A stretch of 64,000 bases of DNA, taken from contig JAHDGF010000002.1 of the NCBI GenBank assembly GCA_020627785.1, positions 62,001 through 126,000 of the forward strand, written 5' to 3'. The notes beneath the pieces are model-generated. The model searched no databases. It saw only the letters and a program-made list of their open reading frames with translations, and was not told where the DNA came from. Position numbers and translations under genes: made by a program. Positions 55,990 through 64,000 of the stretch are shown here, one piece after another; the first letter of the stretch is position 1, and every line of letters begins with the position of its first letter. The DNA comes from Saprospiraceae bacterium (lineage in GTDB: Bacteria > Bacteroidota > Bacteroidia > Chitinophagales > Saprospiraceae).

Positions 55990-56856
55990 TTAAATATTCC
56001 TTTTATCAAAGCCCCAACTTAGTTTTTGGCGAATTGTGTTCATAAAATCTATATCCTCCAAGAAAACAAGCTTGGTAGTGGTGGGCGCCTTAAAGACCTC
56101 TATTTCATGGTCTGCAGATATTGTTTCAAACCTTGAATCCAAAGTGCATAAAAAATTCTCAGACCGACCTTCGATTTTGAAACTAATGATCGAGTCATCT
56201 GGAATAACAATAGGACGTACATTCAAGTTATGAGGTGCCACGGGAGTAATTGCAAAGTTTCCAGAATTAGGAAAAATAATTGGACCACCACAACTTAAAG
56301 AATAACCGGTCGATCCAGTAGGTGTACATACTATCAAACCGTCTGCCCAATAAGAATTCAAGAATTGTCCATTGATGTAAGAATGAATCTTTACCATAGA
56401 TGAAGTGTCTCTCTTCAAAAGAGTAAAGTCATTCAGTGCATAACTGTAGTCTGAAAATATTGGAAGGCTAGACTTTATACCGATCATTATACGATCTTCG
56501 ATTCTATAGTTTCCATTGATCCATGAATCAATTGCCAGTTCTATTTTATTTTTTTCTATTCCAGCTAAAAACCCAAGTCGTCCTAAGTTGATTCCTAAAA
56601 TTGGTAAGTCAATATCTTTGATAATACTGGTAGCACCTAGTATTGTACCGTCACCTCCTAAGGTTACCATCAAGTCCGGATCTATCCTCTGAAGATCTGA
56701 ATTGGAATGAAAGATGGATAATTTGCTGTTAATCTGTTTTGCATAGTCGTCAAACATATAAATCTCTGCATTGAGAGATTCTAATTTTTTCAATAGAACA
56801 CCTAAATAGTTCGCGTGTTCTTCTTTATATTTTTGACCATAAAGGCAGACCTTCAT
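55990..56856 (-). CDS. nadK: NAD kinase
   Basis: ATP-NAD kinase of 288 residues: TLGGDGTILGAT with the GGDG motif, GINLGRLGFLAG, TPTGSTGYSLSCGGPI and APHNLNVRPIV. It makes NADP from NAD. It begins immediately after the stop of the BamA-like gene upstream, with no gap. Confidence 0.96.
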   Translation of the reverse strand: MKVCLYGQKYKEEHANYLGVLLKKLESLNAEIYMFDDYAKQINSKLSIFHSNSDLQRIDPDLMVTLGGDGTILGATSIIKDIDLPILGINLGRLGFLAGIEKNKIELAIDSWINGNYRIEDRIMIGIKSSLPIFSDYSYALNDFTLLKRDTSSMVKIHSYINGQFLNSYWADGLIVCTPTGSTGYSLSCGGPIIFPNSGNFAITPVAPHNLNVRPIVIPDDSIISFKIEGRSENFLCTLDSRFETISADHEIEVFKAPTTTKLVFLEDIDFMNTIRQKLSWGFDKRNI

Positions 56857-58248
56857 TTAAAAAGAATTCCTAGTATTAACAAAAAAACCTTGTTCTCCAA
56901 TGTCATTGAAACTATATTCAAAGCTAAAAAGAAAACTGTTATATAAGATTAAATCAATCGCAGGACCATAACCATATATCCATCGATTATTTAAATCATT
57001 GGTATCAATATAACTTGGTTCATTGACATATGCAAAATCAAAATTTATTCTCAAGAATAACTTCACATTCATACTCTCGAACTGATCGGGCATCATCTCT
57101 GGCCAGTTAAAGTCAAAATCTACCAATCTTTTTTTAATATGATTTTGAGCCAGAAAATAATCGATACCGTCCATCACATACAAATCATAACCCGTTACTA
57201 TATCATCGCTCCAGCCCAATCCTGTATTATTTGCGAAAGCTTGTTGCGTCCTGACAAGATTAGTTCTCCCAATCAATTTAGTCCCAACTCCAAAATCTTC
57301 TATAAACTCATAAAAGAATTCGCCACCTCCTTTAAGCAGTAAGCTATTCTGCTCTTTAAATATACCTAACCCTTCTTTTTTTGTATTCAGAAATAGTCGG
57401 TATCCTTTAAATGGATATAAATAATTAATCCTTTGATCATATTGAACATCGTAATTAATCATAAAGAATTTCAATGAGTTAGTTCCTCCTAAAAAGTAGT
57501 CTGGGTTCAATTCATCGATTACAAAATCGTCAACAGAGTTTCTATGGAATTCTAGACTAAGGGAATGATGTTTTTGAGGTTCTGGTCGGTAACTTAATCT
57601 AACAGAAGCTCTATATCTCTTTAACATGATTCGTTCATCTTCATGTTTATAAAAAAGAGATTTATTTCCTTCTGTTTTGTATGGGATTTCTCTATTGTCC
57701 GAGTAAAAAATACTCGTATAAAAGCCTAAGTTTTTTTCTTCATTTAGATACGGGACACCATACTCAAATTCGAATTTACGAGTATAACCAAATTGAAAAA
57801 CCAAAAGTGCTGGGTCCTTATTTCCAGTGAGATTATAATGTCTTAATCGTCCCCCATAATTTAACCGATCGATTGACCTTCCTTGCTCTTGCCACCAAAC
57901 ATTAAAATTGCGATCGGCAAATTCCAGAATAGGTGCAGGATATAAATACCAATTTTCATTAAGCGAAATCAAAACATCGGCTTTAGATGCTTTTTGATTC
58001 TGGATGCTAACCTTTACATCATTAAAAAGACCTATGCTTTCTAATATTTTTTCATTCCTATCAATGAATTCATCTACGTTGGATAAAACTATGGTATCTC
58101 CTTCAGTAAAACTTAATTCATTACGAATAACATGTTCCTTGGTTTTCTTATTACCAATAAAATTAATGGTCCTTATTTCAATGTACTCTTGGGAAAAACT
58201 TATTGAAGTCCAAAAGAATAAGAGGAGAAAAAATTGCAGATTATACAT
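56857..58248 (-). CDS. BamA/Omp85-like outer-membrane barrel with one POTRA domain
   Basis: Signal peptide (ending SFS), then a single POTRA repeat (ITFIGNKKTKEHVIRNEL-type start and LFNDVKVSIQ) followed by a barrel of about 350 residues ending in SF. True BamA has five POTRA domains and is about twice as long, so this is a reduced member, possibly a lipid or protein translocator. It is overlapped 8 nt by the CBS gene. One dispersed motif copy lies at 57229. Confidence 0.85.
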   Translation of the reverse strand: MYNLQFFLLLFFWTSISFSQEYIEIRTINFIGNKKTKEHVIRNELSFTEGDTIVLSNVDEFIDRNEKILESIGLFNDVKVSIQNQKASKADVLISLNENWYLYPAPILEFADRNFNVWWQEQGRSIDRLNYGGRLRHYNLTGNKDPALLVFQFGYTRKFEFEYGVPYLNEEKNLGFYTSIFYSDNREIPYKTEGNKSLFYKHEDERIMLKRYRASVRLSYRPEPQKHHSLSLEFHRNSVDDFVIDELNPDYFLGGTNSLKFFMINYDVQYDQRINYLYPFKGYRLFLNTKKEGLGIFKEQNSLLLKGGGEFFYEFIEDFGVGTKLIGRTNLVRTQQAFANNTGLGWSDDIVTGYDLYVMDGIDYFLAQNHIKKRLVDFDFNWPEMMPDQFESMNVKLFLRINFDFAYVNEPSYIDTNDLNNRWIYGYGPAIDLILYNSFLFSFEYSFNDIGEQGFFVNTRNSF

Positions 58249-58900
58249 TTAAAAATTTCATCAGAGAGTCATACCTCTCTTTAAGATTATCCATAACCTC
58301 TTTTTCTGCATAGGTAGCTCTAATCTCATAACCATATCTGTCAAAAGCTTTGATGATGGCTTGAATGTCTATGCTATTAATTTTAAGGGTAACTAAAACA
58401 TTTACACTTTCTTCTAGCTCTGTAATGAAACTTGATATAATTGATGCATTTTCTAGCTCGACAATCCTTGATATTTCGGATAAAGAATATGATCTACGAT
58501 TAACTTCTAAAACCAAAAGACTGCCTGTCTTGCCAACAGAGAAACTATTCGCAAATGTTTTTAATAAATCTTCTTGGGATATTAAACCTGCATAATTACC
58601 ATTCAAATCTAATACTGGTAATGAGGTTAAATGATTTTCATTAATTTTTCCTAAAAGCTCAAACATATGATCGTCGAGCTTGGCTGATATTTCAACACCT
58701 TCTAGAGGAAACTCTCTCAGTGTTTTGGTATCATCAAACTTTAAGAGATTCTCTTCCGATGCTATGCCTATCAATTTATTCTCAGAAACAACAGGTAAAT
58801 GTTTCACATAGTTAATATGCATAATCGTTAGTGCCTGAGCAATAGTATCATCTATATGCAGATGCACTAAGGAATTTGATATGATATTTTCAGCAATCAA
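58241..58900 (-). CDS. CBS-domain protein with ACT-like C-terminus
   Basis: Two CBS domains (residues 1-60 and 70-125: IAQALTIMHINYVKHLPVV, then HLTSLPVLDLNGNYAGLISQ) which usually bind adenine nucleotides, and an ACT-like domain after residue 128 (GSLLVLEVNRRSYSLSEIS). It is found beside NAD kinase and an Omp85 gene in other Bacteroidota and may sense adenylates for that operon. Confidence 0.88.
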   Translation of the reverse strand: MIAENIISNSLVHLHIDDTIAQALTIMHINYVKHLPVVSENKLIGIASEENLLKFDDTKTLREFPLEGVEISAKLDDHMFELLGKINENHLTSLPVLDLNGNYAGLISQEDLLKTFANSFSVGKTGSLLVLEVNRRSYSLSEISRIVELENASIISSFITELEESVNVLVTLKINSIDIQAIIKAFDRYGYEIRATYAEKEVMDNLKERYDSLMKFLNV

Positions 58901-58944
58901 TTATATATCTCTTTATTATAAGACGAATAAAAGCCTCGTTTGGT

Positions 58945-59724
58945 TTACTTTCGCATTAGTTTTTTCTTCTCCAATAAGAATTCTTCCTCAGACAATAAGC
59001 CCTTTTTCCTAAGTTCGGATAGTTTATTCAACTGTGATAGTAAAATATCGTCTTCTAATAAATTTGGTTCTTTGACGTTTATACTACCTTTTAATTGATA
59101 TCCATTGGCTTGATATTTCTCAAATTCTGGTTGAATTCTAAGAAAGGCTAAATCATCGTGTGTCTTTATTTTTTCTTCATCTTTAAAACCATTTCTAATG
59201 GCCTGATCTAAATGAAAGAGTGCTTTATCTTTTTCTTCCTCCATGGAATATGCACAAGCTAAATTGAAATGTAAGGAAACATCATTTGGTTCAATTTCTA
59301 ATCCTTTATTAAAATCATATATGGCACCCTCGATATCATAGTCCTTATATTTTTTTACCCCTGTGTTTTTATATGGATTTACACGTTTTACGCCACGCTG
59401 GCTTTGTTGTCTTTTTCTCATTTCATACAATTCACGCTGACTCTTATTCTGTGTTCTTCTTCGCTGCAATCCATCTTCTCTATTTGAATTGTACATTCTA
59501 TCAAATTGTCTAGGTGACATCATCAACAATCTAAAGGCATCAAATATTCCTAAAATCGTGGTGATTGGTAATCGCATTGCACCAGTAAAAATAAATAACA
59601 TGGTATAAAATATACCAGCTCCCGTCTCACCTAAGTAATACCTATGAGCTCCAATGAAGCCGCCAAAAAAAGCAAGTAAAACTGCTATGGCTTTACTTTT
59701 AACTGGTCTTCGATTTCTTGCCAT
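58945..59724 (-). CDS. TM2-domain protein with TPR and SHOCT modules
   Basis: TM2 domain at about 10-70 (AVLLAFFGGFIGAHRYYLG; two helices joined by the DA-F motif), a basic linker, TPR-like repeats (AIYDFNKGLEIEP, ALFHLDQAIRNG) and a C-terminal SHOCT-like segment (LNKLSELRKKGLLSEEEF). This three-part combination is unusual; SHOCT segments often mediate oligomerisation. The start is 2 nt after the upstream stop. Confidence 0.86.
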   Translation of the reverse strand: MARNRRPVKSKAIAVLLAFFGGFIGAHRYYLGETGAGIFYTMLFIFTGAMRLPITTILGIFDAFRLLMMSPRQFDRMYNSNREDGLQRRRTQNKSQRELYEMRKRQQSQRGVKRVNPYKNTGVKKYKDYDIEGAIYDFNKGLEIEPNDVSLHFNLACAYSMEEEKDKALFHLDQAIRNGFKDEEKIKTHDDLAFLRIQPEFEKYQANGYQLKGSINVKEPNLLEDDILLSQLNKLSELRKKGLLSEEEFLLEKKKLMRK

Positions 59725-59725
59725 A

Positions 59726-60955
59726 TTAATTTATCTGAATGGATAGAATTGCAATGTCGTCTACATATTCTTGTGATCCTTTAAAACTTTCTATTTCTGT
59801 CATCAATTTTTCATTGAGATCATTTGGATCTAATGCATGATTTTCTTTCACAAACTCAATAACTCTTTCTTCTCCAAAATAATTTTTTTCATCATTCATC
59901 AAATCAACGAGCCCATCAGTAAAACAAAAGATAAATGCATCCTTTGTTAAATCAATTTTCTCTTCATTAATAAATGGAAGCTTATCAAATGCCCCTATAA
60001 CTGTAGTGCCTGAATTTAATAATTTAATTTCGCCATTTTGATAAAGTATTGGAGGAAAATGTCCGGCATTAATGTACCGCATCTTCTTCTCTTTACTATC
60101 AATCTCCGCTATGAAAAAAGTAATAAATTTATCACTCTTAGTTATTTTATAAACCGATTCATTTAAAGCAAAAACAAAAGTCTCTAAATCTCTAAATTGA
60201 AAAATTAAACTTTGTATGATTGCTTGAAAATTTGCCATTAATAATGCTGCCGCAACTCCCTTTCCAGAGATATCAGCTATGCAAAAAGCATACTTATGTT
60301 CTTCTAGTTTTATGTAATCAAGATAGTCACCACCTACATCATAATTTGGCAAGTAAACCATACCCATTTTAAAAAATTTACTTTCGGGCGTTGTCCCTGG
60401 AATTAGCATTTGTTGTACATCGCTAGCCAATTCCATTTCTCTATTATATCGTTCTTGCTTAATCTGCTTTTTAAATAGTCTTTTATTCTCTATCGCAACC
60501 GCGATGATATTTGTAATGGTAGTTATAAATTGAATTTTGTTATATAAATCGTCCTTATCTCTTATTCCACCAATTAGAGAGTATGCGATAGGATCATTTT
60601 TATGATAAACAGGAATAATTACGTCAAACTTCTGAAGTTCTTCTGCGTCTTCATTCTTAACAGTATATAAGCGCTTGAATGGAAGTATGAGTGGTATCAG
60701 CGATTTTACTGTCTTCTGTTCAACATTAATACTTGTAACAGCTTCCCAATCCTCATCAATATTATTTTTTACAAATAATATCATATGCTCAATACCCATT
60801 TCCCAGCTGAGAAAAGAGCGATACATATTAAAAAGTCCATCTGAAGGCAGATTATCATTAATAGCCTGAGTAATGGTCAAAAGACTTTTAATCTGAAGTT
60901 GTTTCAGATTAAGTTCATTTTCTAACTTTTCTAATATTAATAATTCTCTACTCAA
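59726..60955 (-). CDS. GAF-SpoIIE family serine phosphatase
   Basis: Residues 20-165 form a GAF-like sensor; from about 190 is a SpoIIE/PP2C phosphatase: GGDYLDYI and ADISGKGVAAALLMANF (Mn-binding aspartates), FCFTDGLVDLMN, and DDIAILSIQ. Such enzymes dephosphorylate anti-anti-sigma-like proteins. No STAS or anti-sigma kinase gene is nearby, so its partner is elsewhere. It is 3 nt from the ABC permease gene. Confidence 0.93.
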   Translation of the reverse strand: MSRELLILEKLENELNLKQLQIKSLLTITQAINDNLPSDGLFNMYRSFLSWEMGIEHMILFVKNNIDEDWEAVTSINVEQKTVKSLIPLILPFKRLYTVKNEDAEELQKFDVIIPVYHKNDPIAYSLIGGIRDKDDLYNKIQFITTITNIIAVAIENKRLFKKQIKQERYNREMELASDVQQMLIPGTTPESKFFKMGMVYLPNYDVGGDYLDYIKLEEHKYAFCIADISGKGVAAALLMANFQAIIQSLIFQFRDLETFVFALNESVYKITKSDKFITFFIAEIDSKEKKMRYINAGHFPPILYQNGEIKLLNSGTTVIGAFDKLPFINEEKIDLTKDAFIFCFTDGLVDLMNDEKNYFGEERVIEFVKENHALDPNDLNEKLMTEIESFKGSQEYVDDIAILSIQIN

Positions 60956-60958
60956 TGA

Positions 60959-61993
60959 CTATGTTTGATTATTTGCAAAGATATTACTTAATGTATTTCC
61001 TATCAGATTAAATGATAAAACTAAAAGCATTATTGCTAAAGCAGGTATTAAAGCCATATATGTTTTCCCGCTAAGCGCATATCCGTAGTTTTCATTAAGT
61101 AAGTTACCTAAAGAAGGGGTTGGAGGTTGTACTCCGAAACCTAAATAACTCAAACCAGCTTCTATTAAGATCGCTATTGCAAAGTTGGCAGCTATTAAAA
61201 CCGCAACGGGTCCAATGAGATTCGGGAGTAAATGTCTAAACAAGATATTTAGTTTGTTTACACCTAAGGTTTCTGCCGCTGCGATATAAGTTTTTTCTTT
61301 TAGCTGTAAGACTAGACCTCTTACAAGTCTGGCCACCTCAATCCACATCGTTAAGCCTACCGCAATAAAAATTATAGATATACTCCTGCCAAAGGCTATT
61401 ACAATGGCGAATACCAACAAAATTGTTGGAATTGACCAAAGACTATTAATTATAAACATGACAACCCGATCTAACCAACCGCCAAAATATCCTGCCAAAA
61501 GACCAAGAGTTATTCCTAAGAATAAAGAAATAAGAACAGCAATAAAACCAACTAAAAAGGAAACTCTTAATCCGAGTACTACCCTACTAAATAAATCTCT
61601 GCCATATTTATCAGTCCCAAAAATGAAATACTTTTTCTTTACTTTATTTAAATAATCATTTTCAGAAATTAGCAGCGACTTTTCATTTGAGAATTTTAAA
61701 AGATATTCTCCTTTAGTCTTATCAAAAGATTTTGATTCTAGAATTTTAGTAGAAACAAAATCATTGGAGCCAAGAAACTTTTTATGAATATAATTCTGTG
61801 GCACATTTTCACTTATTTCAGTGAAAACAAATGTTGAAAATCCTGGTTCTTTTAGTGCAATTGAAGGATTTTGTAAATTTGCATTTTTAGTCTTATCTGG
61901 AATTATAAAAAATGAAAAAATTGCTAGAAACAAGCAAAGTAAAATCCAAGTTAAAGCAAAAATAAAACTCGTCTTTTTAAATGCTCTATTCAT
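60959..61993 (-). CDS. Peptide/nickel-type ABC transporter permease (OppC/DppC family)
   Basis: One N-terminal helix (12-31), a periplasmic loop of about 90 residues, then five more helices with the binding-protein-dependent permease motif AAAETLGVNKLNILFRHLLPN. It is the second permease type of oligopeptide importers. The partner permease, ATPases and binding protein are not in the window, so it is either a scattered subunit or pairs with a remote system. It overlaps the MazG gene by 8 nt. Confidence 0.92.
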   Translation of the reverse strand: MNRAFKKTSFIFALTWILLCLFLAIFSFFIIPDKTKNANLQNPSIALKEPGFSTFVFTEISENVPQNYIHKKFLGSNDFVSTKILESKSFDKTKGEYLLKFSNEKSLLISENDYLNKVKKKYFIFGTDKYGRDLFSRVVLGLRVSFLVGFIAVLISLFLGITLGLLAGYFGGWLDRVVMFIINSLWSIPTILLVFAIVIAFGRSISIIFIAVGLTMWIEVARLVRGLVLQLKEKTYIAAAETLGVNKLNILFRHLLPNLIGPVAVLIAANFAIAILIEAGLSYLGFGVQPPTPSLGNLLNENYGYALSGKTYMALIPALAIMLLVLSFNLIGNTLSNIFANNQT

Positions 61994-62342
61994 CAGAATT
62001 TAATCGAGTTAGTTTTGAATTACTCTTATGTCTATTCTGATCTCTTTCTGTTTTTTTAAGAAGGTTTTCATGAATTGCTGATTCTATGTCTATGTCCATT
62101 TGATTTGCTAGACAGATTAAAACAAACATAATATCAGCAAGTTCATCTTTTATATTCTCATCAACATTATTAAGATCTTCTTGATTTTTAAAACTCTGTT
62201 CACCATACTTCCTTGCAATAAGACGAAAAAGTTCACCTACTTCCTCGCCTAGTATCAATGCGTTAGTACGCTCATCAAAATATCTTACTCCTATATCTTG
62301 TATCCATCTGTCTACTTTTAATTGTAGTTCCTTTATGGTCAT
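61986..62342 (-). CDS. MazG-like nucleotide pyrophosphohydrolase
   Basis: 118 residues with the all-alpha NTP-PPase motif: LGEEVGELFRLI, and IKDELADIMFVLICLA for the Mg2+ ligands (EExxE...ExxD). These enzymes hydrolyse non-canonical or canonical NTPs to NMP and pyrophosphate, a house-cleaning role. It overlaps dtd by 4 nt and oppC-like by 8 nt, so all three are coupled. Confidence 0.92.
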   Translation of the reverse strand: MTIKELQLKVDRWIQDIGVRYFDERTNALILGEEVGELFRLIARKYGEQSFKNQEDLNNVDENIKDELADIMFVLICLANQMDIDIESAIHENLLKKTERDQNRHKSNSKLTRLNSDE

Positions 62343-62791
62343 TCTTTATTTTTTGTATCTATTATTATAGTCACTGGCCCATCATTTAATAATTCAATTT
62401 TCATATCAGCACCAAACGAACCTGTCTGGATATCCAAACCACTTATTTCTTTAGTATAACTTACAAATTTATCATACATCGGAATTGCTTTATCCGGCTT
62501 TGCTGCCTTTAGAAATGAAGGACGATTTCCTTTCTTTGTACTACTATATAGAGTGAATTGGCTTACAACTAAAATAGATCCATTATTATCTAATACTGAA
62601 AAATTTAATTTGCCTTCAGCATCACCAAAAATTCTAAGATTTAAAATTTTATTTACTAGCCATTCTAAATCAGTAAGATCATCTTCCTCTGTAATTCCTA
62701 GAAAAACTAATAAGCCGGAACCAATACTAGAATAAACTTGATTTTCAATTGATACTTTAGCTCTTTTGACTCGTTGTATAACAGCCCTCAT
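62339..62791 (-). CDS. dtd: D-aminoacyl-tRNA deacylase
   Basis: 150 residues: MRAVIQRVKRAKVSIE start, catalytic SQFTLYSSTKKGNRPSF, and the cross-subunit NDGPVTIII with the Gly-cisPro motif. It removes D-amino acids from tRNA. The start is preceded by an AAGGGGCT-type Shine-Dalgarno-like sequence, unusually strong for this window. Confidence 0.96.
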   Translation of the reverse strand: MRAVIQRVKRAKVSIENQVYSSIGSGLLVFLGITEEDDLTDLEWLVNKILNLRIFGDAEGKLNFSVLDNNGSILVVSQFTLYSSTKKGNRPSFLKAAKPDKAIPMYDKFVSYTKEISGLDIQTGSFGADMKIELLNDGPVTIIIDTKNKE

Positions 62792-63184
62792 AGCCCCTTG
62801 ATAATTTGTTGATAAGTTTTAGTTAATTCAATATAGACTAACCAATTAATGAAATTATGAAACTGGATGTTAATAAAACATTCTTTTACCATAATTATCT
62901 ACATTCAAGAATAGCTTTTCAACATTATCAACAATTGTTAATTACTTTAAACAAATACGCACAGTTATAAACAATAAACCATTATTAGGTTATTCCATTG
63001 TCAGAAACTTTTTAGTAACAAGATGAAAATGAATAAAAATCATATTCCATTTGAACTTATAAGCAATTAAACAATTCTAATAATAAGAGCTTGCTTTTAA
63101 AAATTAAATTAGAAGAATTAATAAGGATGTTAATAACTTCATTTTCATTTATTATTTGTTTTCTAGATTCGCAGTGAAATTGAT
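62792..63184. other. Very AT-rich 393-bp spacer between divergent genes with TTATNNACA cluster
   Basis: Six 9-mers fit TTATNNACA on either strand: 62807-62815(-), 62868-62876(-), 62895-62903, 62925-62933, 62965-62973 and 63128-63136(-); TTTTCAACA at 62916-62924 abuts the fourth. These are one or two mismatches from the DnaA box TTATCCACA. No protein gene is convincing. Confidence 0.35.
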
Positions 63185-64000
63185 ATGAAACGAAAAATAT
63201 TCTTCCGGTTAGTTACCATTACTTTATTCAGTATATACTTAGTTATTCTAGCAGGTTCGATTGTGCGGACTACTGGTTCAGGGATGGGTTGTCCGGATTG
63301 GCCAAAATGCTTTGGCCAATGGATACCACCAACCAGTGTTGATCAATTACCAGATAATTATTTGGAAATATTTTTAAACAAAAGAATTTCTAAGGTAGAT
63401 AAGTACACCGGTTTTCTAGAAAAGATTGGTTATTCAGAAATTGCCAATAAAATTAAAAATGATCCTAACATTGTAAAAGAAGAAGAGTTTGATACAACAA
63501 AAACTTGGATTGAATACATAAATCGGTTAGCTGGATTTTTGGCTGGTAACTTCATGATAGTCATGTGTATTTTAGGATTACTACTTTTTAAAGAAGATAA
63601 AAGATTATTACTCTTTAGTTTTCTGACTCTTCTTTTTACAGGAGTCCAAGGCTGGTTTGGTTCCATAGTAGTTGCTTCAAACCTCACACCTTGGACCATT
63701 ACATTCCACATGTTATTTGCTTTGCTTATAATTTTGCTTCTAGTAAAATTATTATCTTTTAAAAAAAGTGATAAACATGAAATAGATAGAATAATTTCAA
63801 TTCTAATTATGACATCAATTATTGTAACCTTGATTCAGATATACATGGGGACGATGGTTAGACAAGAAATTGATGTTCTATTTCACGATGGAATACCTCG
63901 AAATGTATGGATTGAAAAACTAAGTACAATTTTTGAAATTCATAGATCATTTGCAATTCTTGTACTTTTATTGAATAGTTATATCGCCTTTAAACTGGTT
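63185..64000 (+). CDS. ctaA: Heme A synthase, CtaA/COX15 family (3' end outside window)
   Basis: The ATG at 63185 opens a membrane protein with RTTGSGMGCPDWPKCFGQWIPP, the signature of COX15/CtaA, then YINRLAGFLAG, and histidines in TFHMLFA and EIHRSFA that ligate the two hemes. It converts heme O to heme A for the aa3-type terminal oxidase. About 272 codons are visible and no stop appears before the window ends. Confidence 0.93.
   Translation, partial: MKRKIFFRLVTITLFSIYLVILAGSIVRTTGSGMGCPDWPKCFGQWIPPTSVDQLPDNYLEIFLNKRISKVDKYTGFLEKIGYSEIANKIKNDPNIVKEEEFDTTKTWIEYINRLAGFLAGNFMIVMCILGLLLFKEDKRLLLFSFLTLLFTGVQGWFGSIVVASNLTPWTITFHMLFALLIILLLVKLLSFKKSDKHEIDRIISILIMTSIIVTLIQIYMGTMVRQEIDVLFHDGIPRNVWIEKLSTIFEIHRSFAILVLLLNSYIAFKLV

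Noticed and set aside
62857-62970. 37-codon ORF inside the TTATNNACA cluster
   Set aside because: Very short, tyrosine/asparagine-rich as expected of random AT-rich sequence, and overlaps three of the boxes.
1-64000. CRISPR arrays, transposases, integrases, tRNA and rRNA genes
   Set aside because: I read for repeats with regular spacing, transposase or integrase motifs, and T-loop sequences and found none; accessory-element claims would be unsupported.

Overview
The window is chromosomal DNA of a low-GC (roughly one third G+C by eye) member of the Bacteroidota, most likely a marine Saprospiria-type bacterium. The evidence is type IX secretion (a PorU2-like sortase tail, several C-terminal sorting domains, gliding lipoprotein GldH), lineage families (DUF4270, DUF4290, GEVED and 3-coathanger domains), and promoters with the Bacteroidota -7 element TAnnTTTG. 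I see no insertion sequence, prophage, CRISPR array, tRNA or rRNA. This is core chromosome with secreted-protein islands.

Layout. 1-7595: the 3' part of a PorU2-like sortase, two tandem secreted thioredoxin-fold proteins, and a secreted haloperoxidase/PAP2 protein carrying MopE-type metal-binding repeats. 7596-14656: a LytTR response regulator divergent from a propeller-type histidine kinase, an unrecognised membrane protein with DUF1508-like repeats, and an MFS transporter. 14679-18050 (minus): recA with a palindromic operator candidate, small proteins, an alkyltransferase-like protein and a glycosyltransferase. 18116-21771 (plus): exodeoxyribonuclease III, a sigma factor with a zinc-less anti-sigma candidate, and prfA. 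21795-24637 (minus): a second kinase/LytTR pair. 24741-24948: a probable structured small RNA. 25064-34795 (plus): the coupled trio hypothetical-rnr-DJ-1/PfpI, a DUF819 membrane protein, then the GT5-like/DUF4270/glmS/DUF4290 run. 34796-37567 (minus): gldH-dnaJ-grpE and a TlpA-like protein. 37696-40709: VOC protein, outer-membrane barrel, trmB and a PfkB kinase. 40681-48310: three large secreted proteases. 48452-50520: two Hsp20 chaperones and a lytic transglycosylase. 50909-54587: hisS, pheS and a class III aminotransferase. 54571-62791: an unbroken minus-strand block (small membrane protein, rhodanese, TPR membrane protein, NAD kinase, BamA-like barrel, CBS protein, TM2 protein, SpoIIE phosphatase, ABC permease, MazG-like, dtd). 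63185-end: start of a heme A synthase gene on the plus strand.

How it fits together. Much of the content serves the cell envelope: cargo carrying T9SS sorting domains, the sortase tail and GldH, an outer-membrane barrel and a BamA-like protein, and murein turnover. Two sensor kinases share a closely similar transmitter but have different sensors, and each sits beside a LytTR regulator. The signals that gene calling does not explain are: (1) a dispersed motif GCTTNCGCAAA found ten times on both strands; (2) a 15-bp palindrome upstream of recA, a plausible SOS box; (3) a promoter followed by an RNA of about 185 nt closed by an 8-bp stem; (4) six TTATNNACA 9-mers in the AT-rich spacer from which genes diverge at 62.8-63.2 kb, a possible replication-origin-like region.
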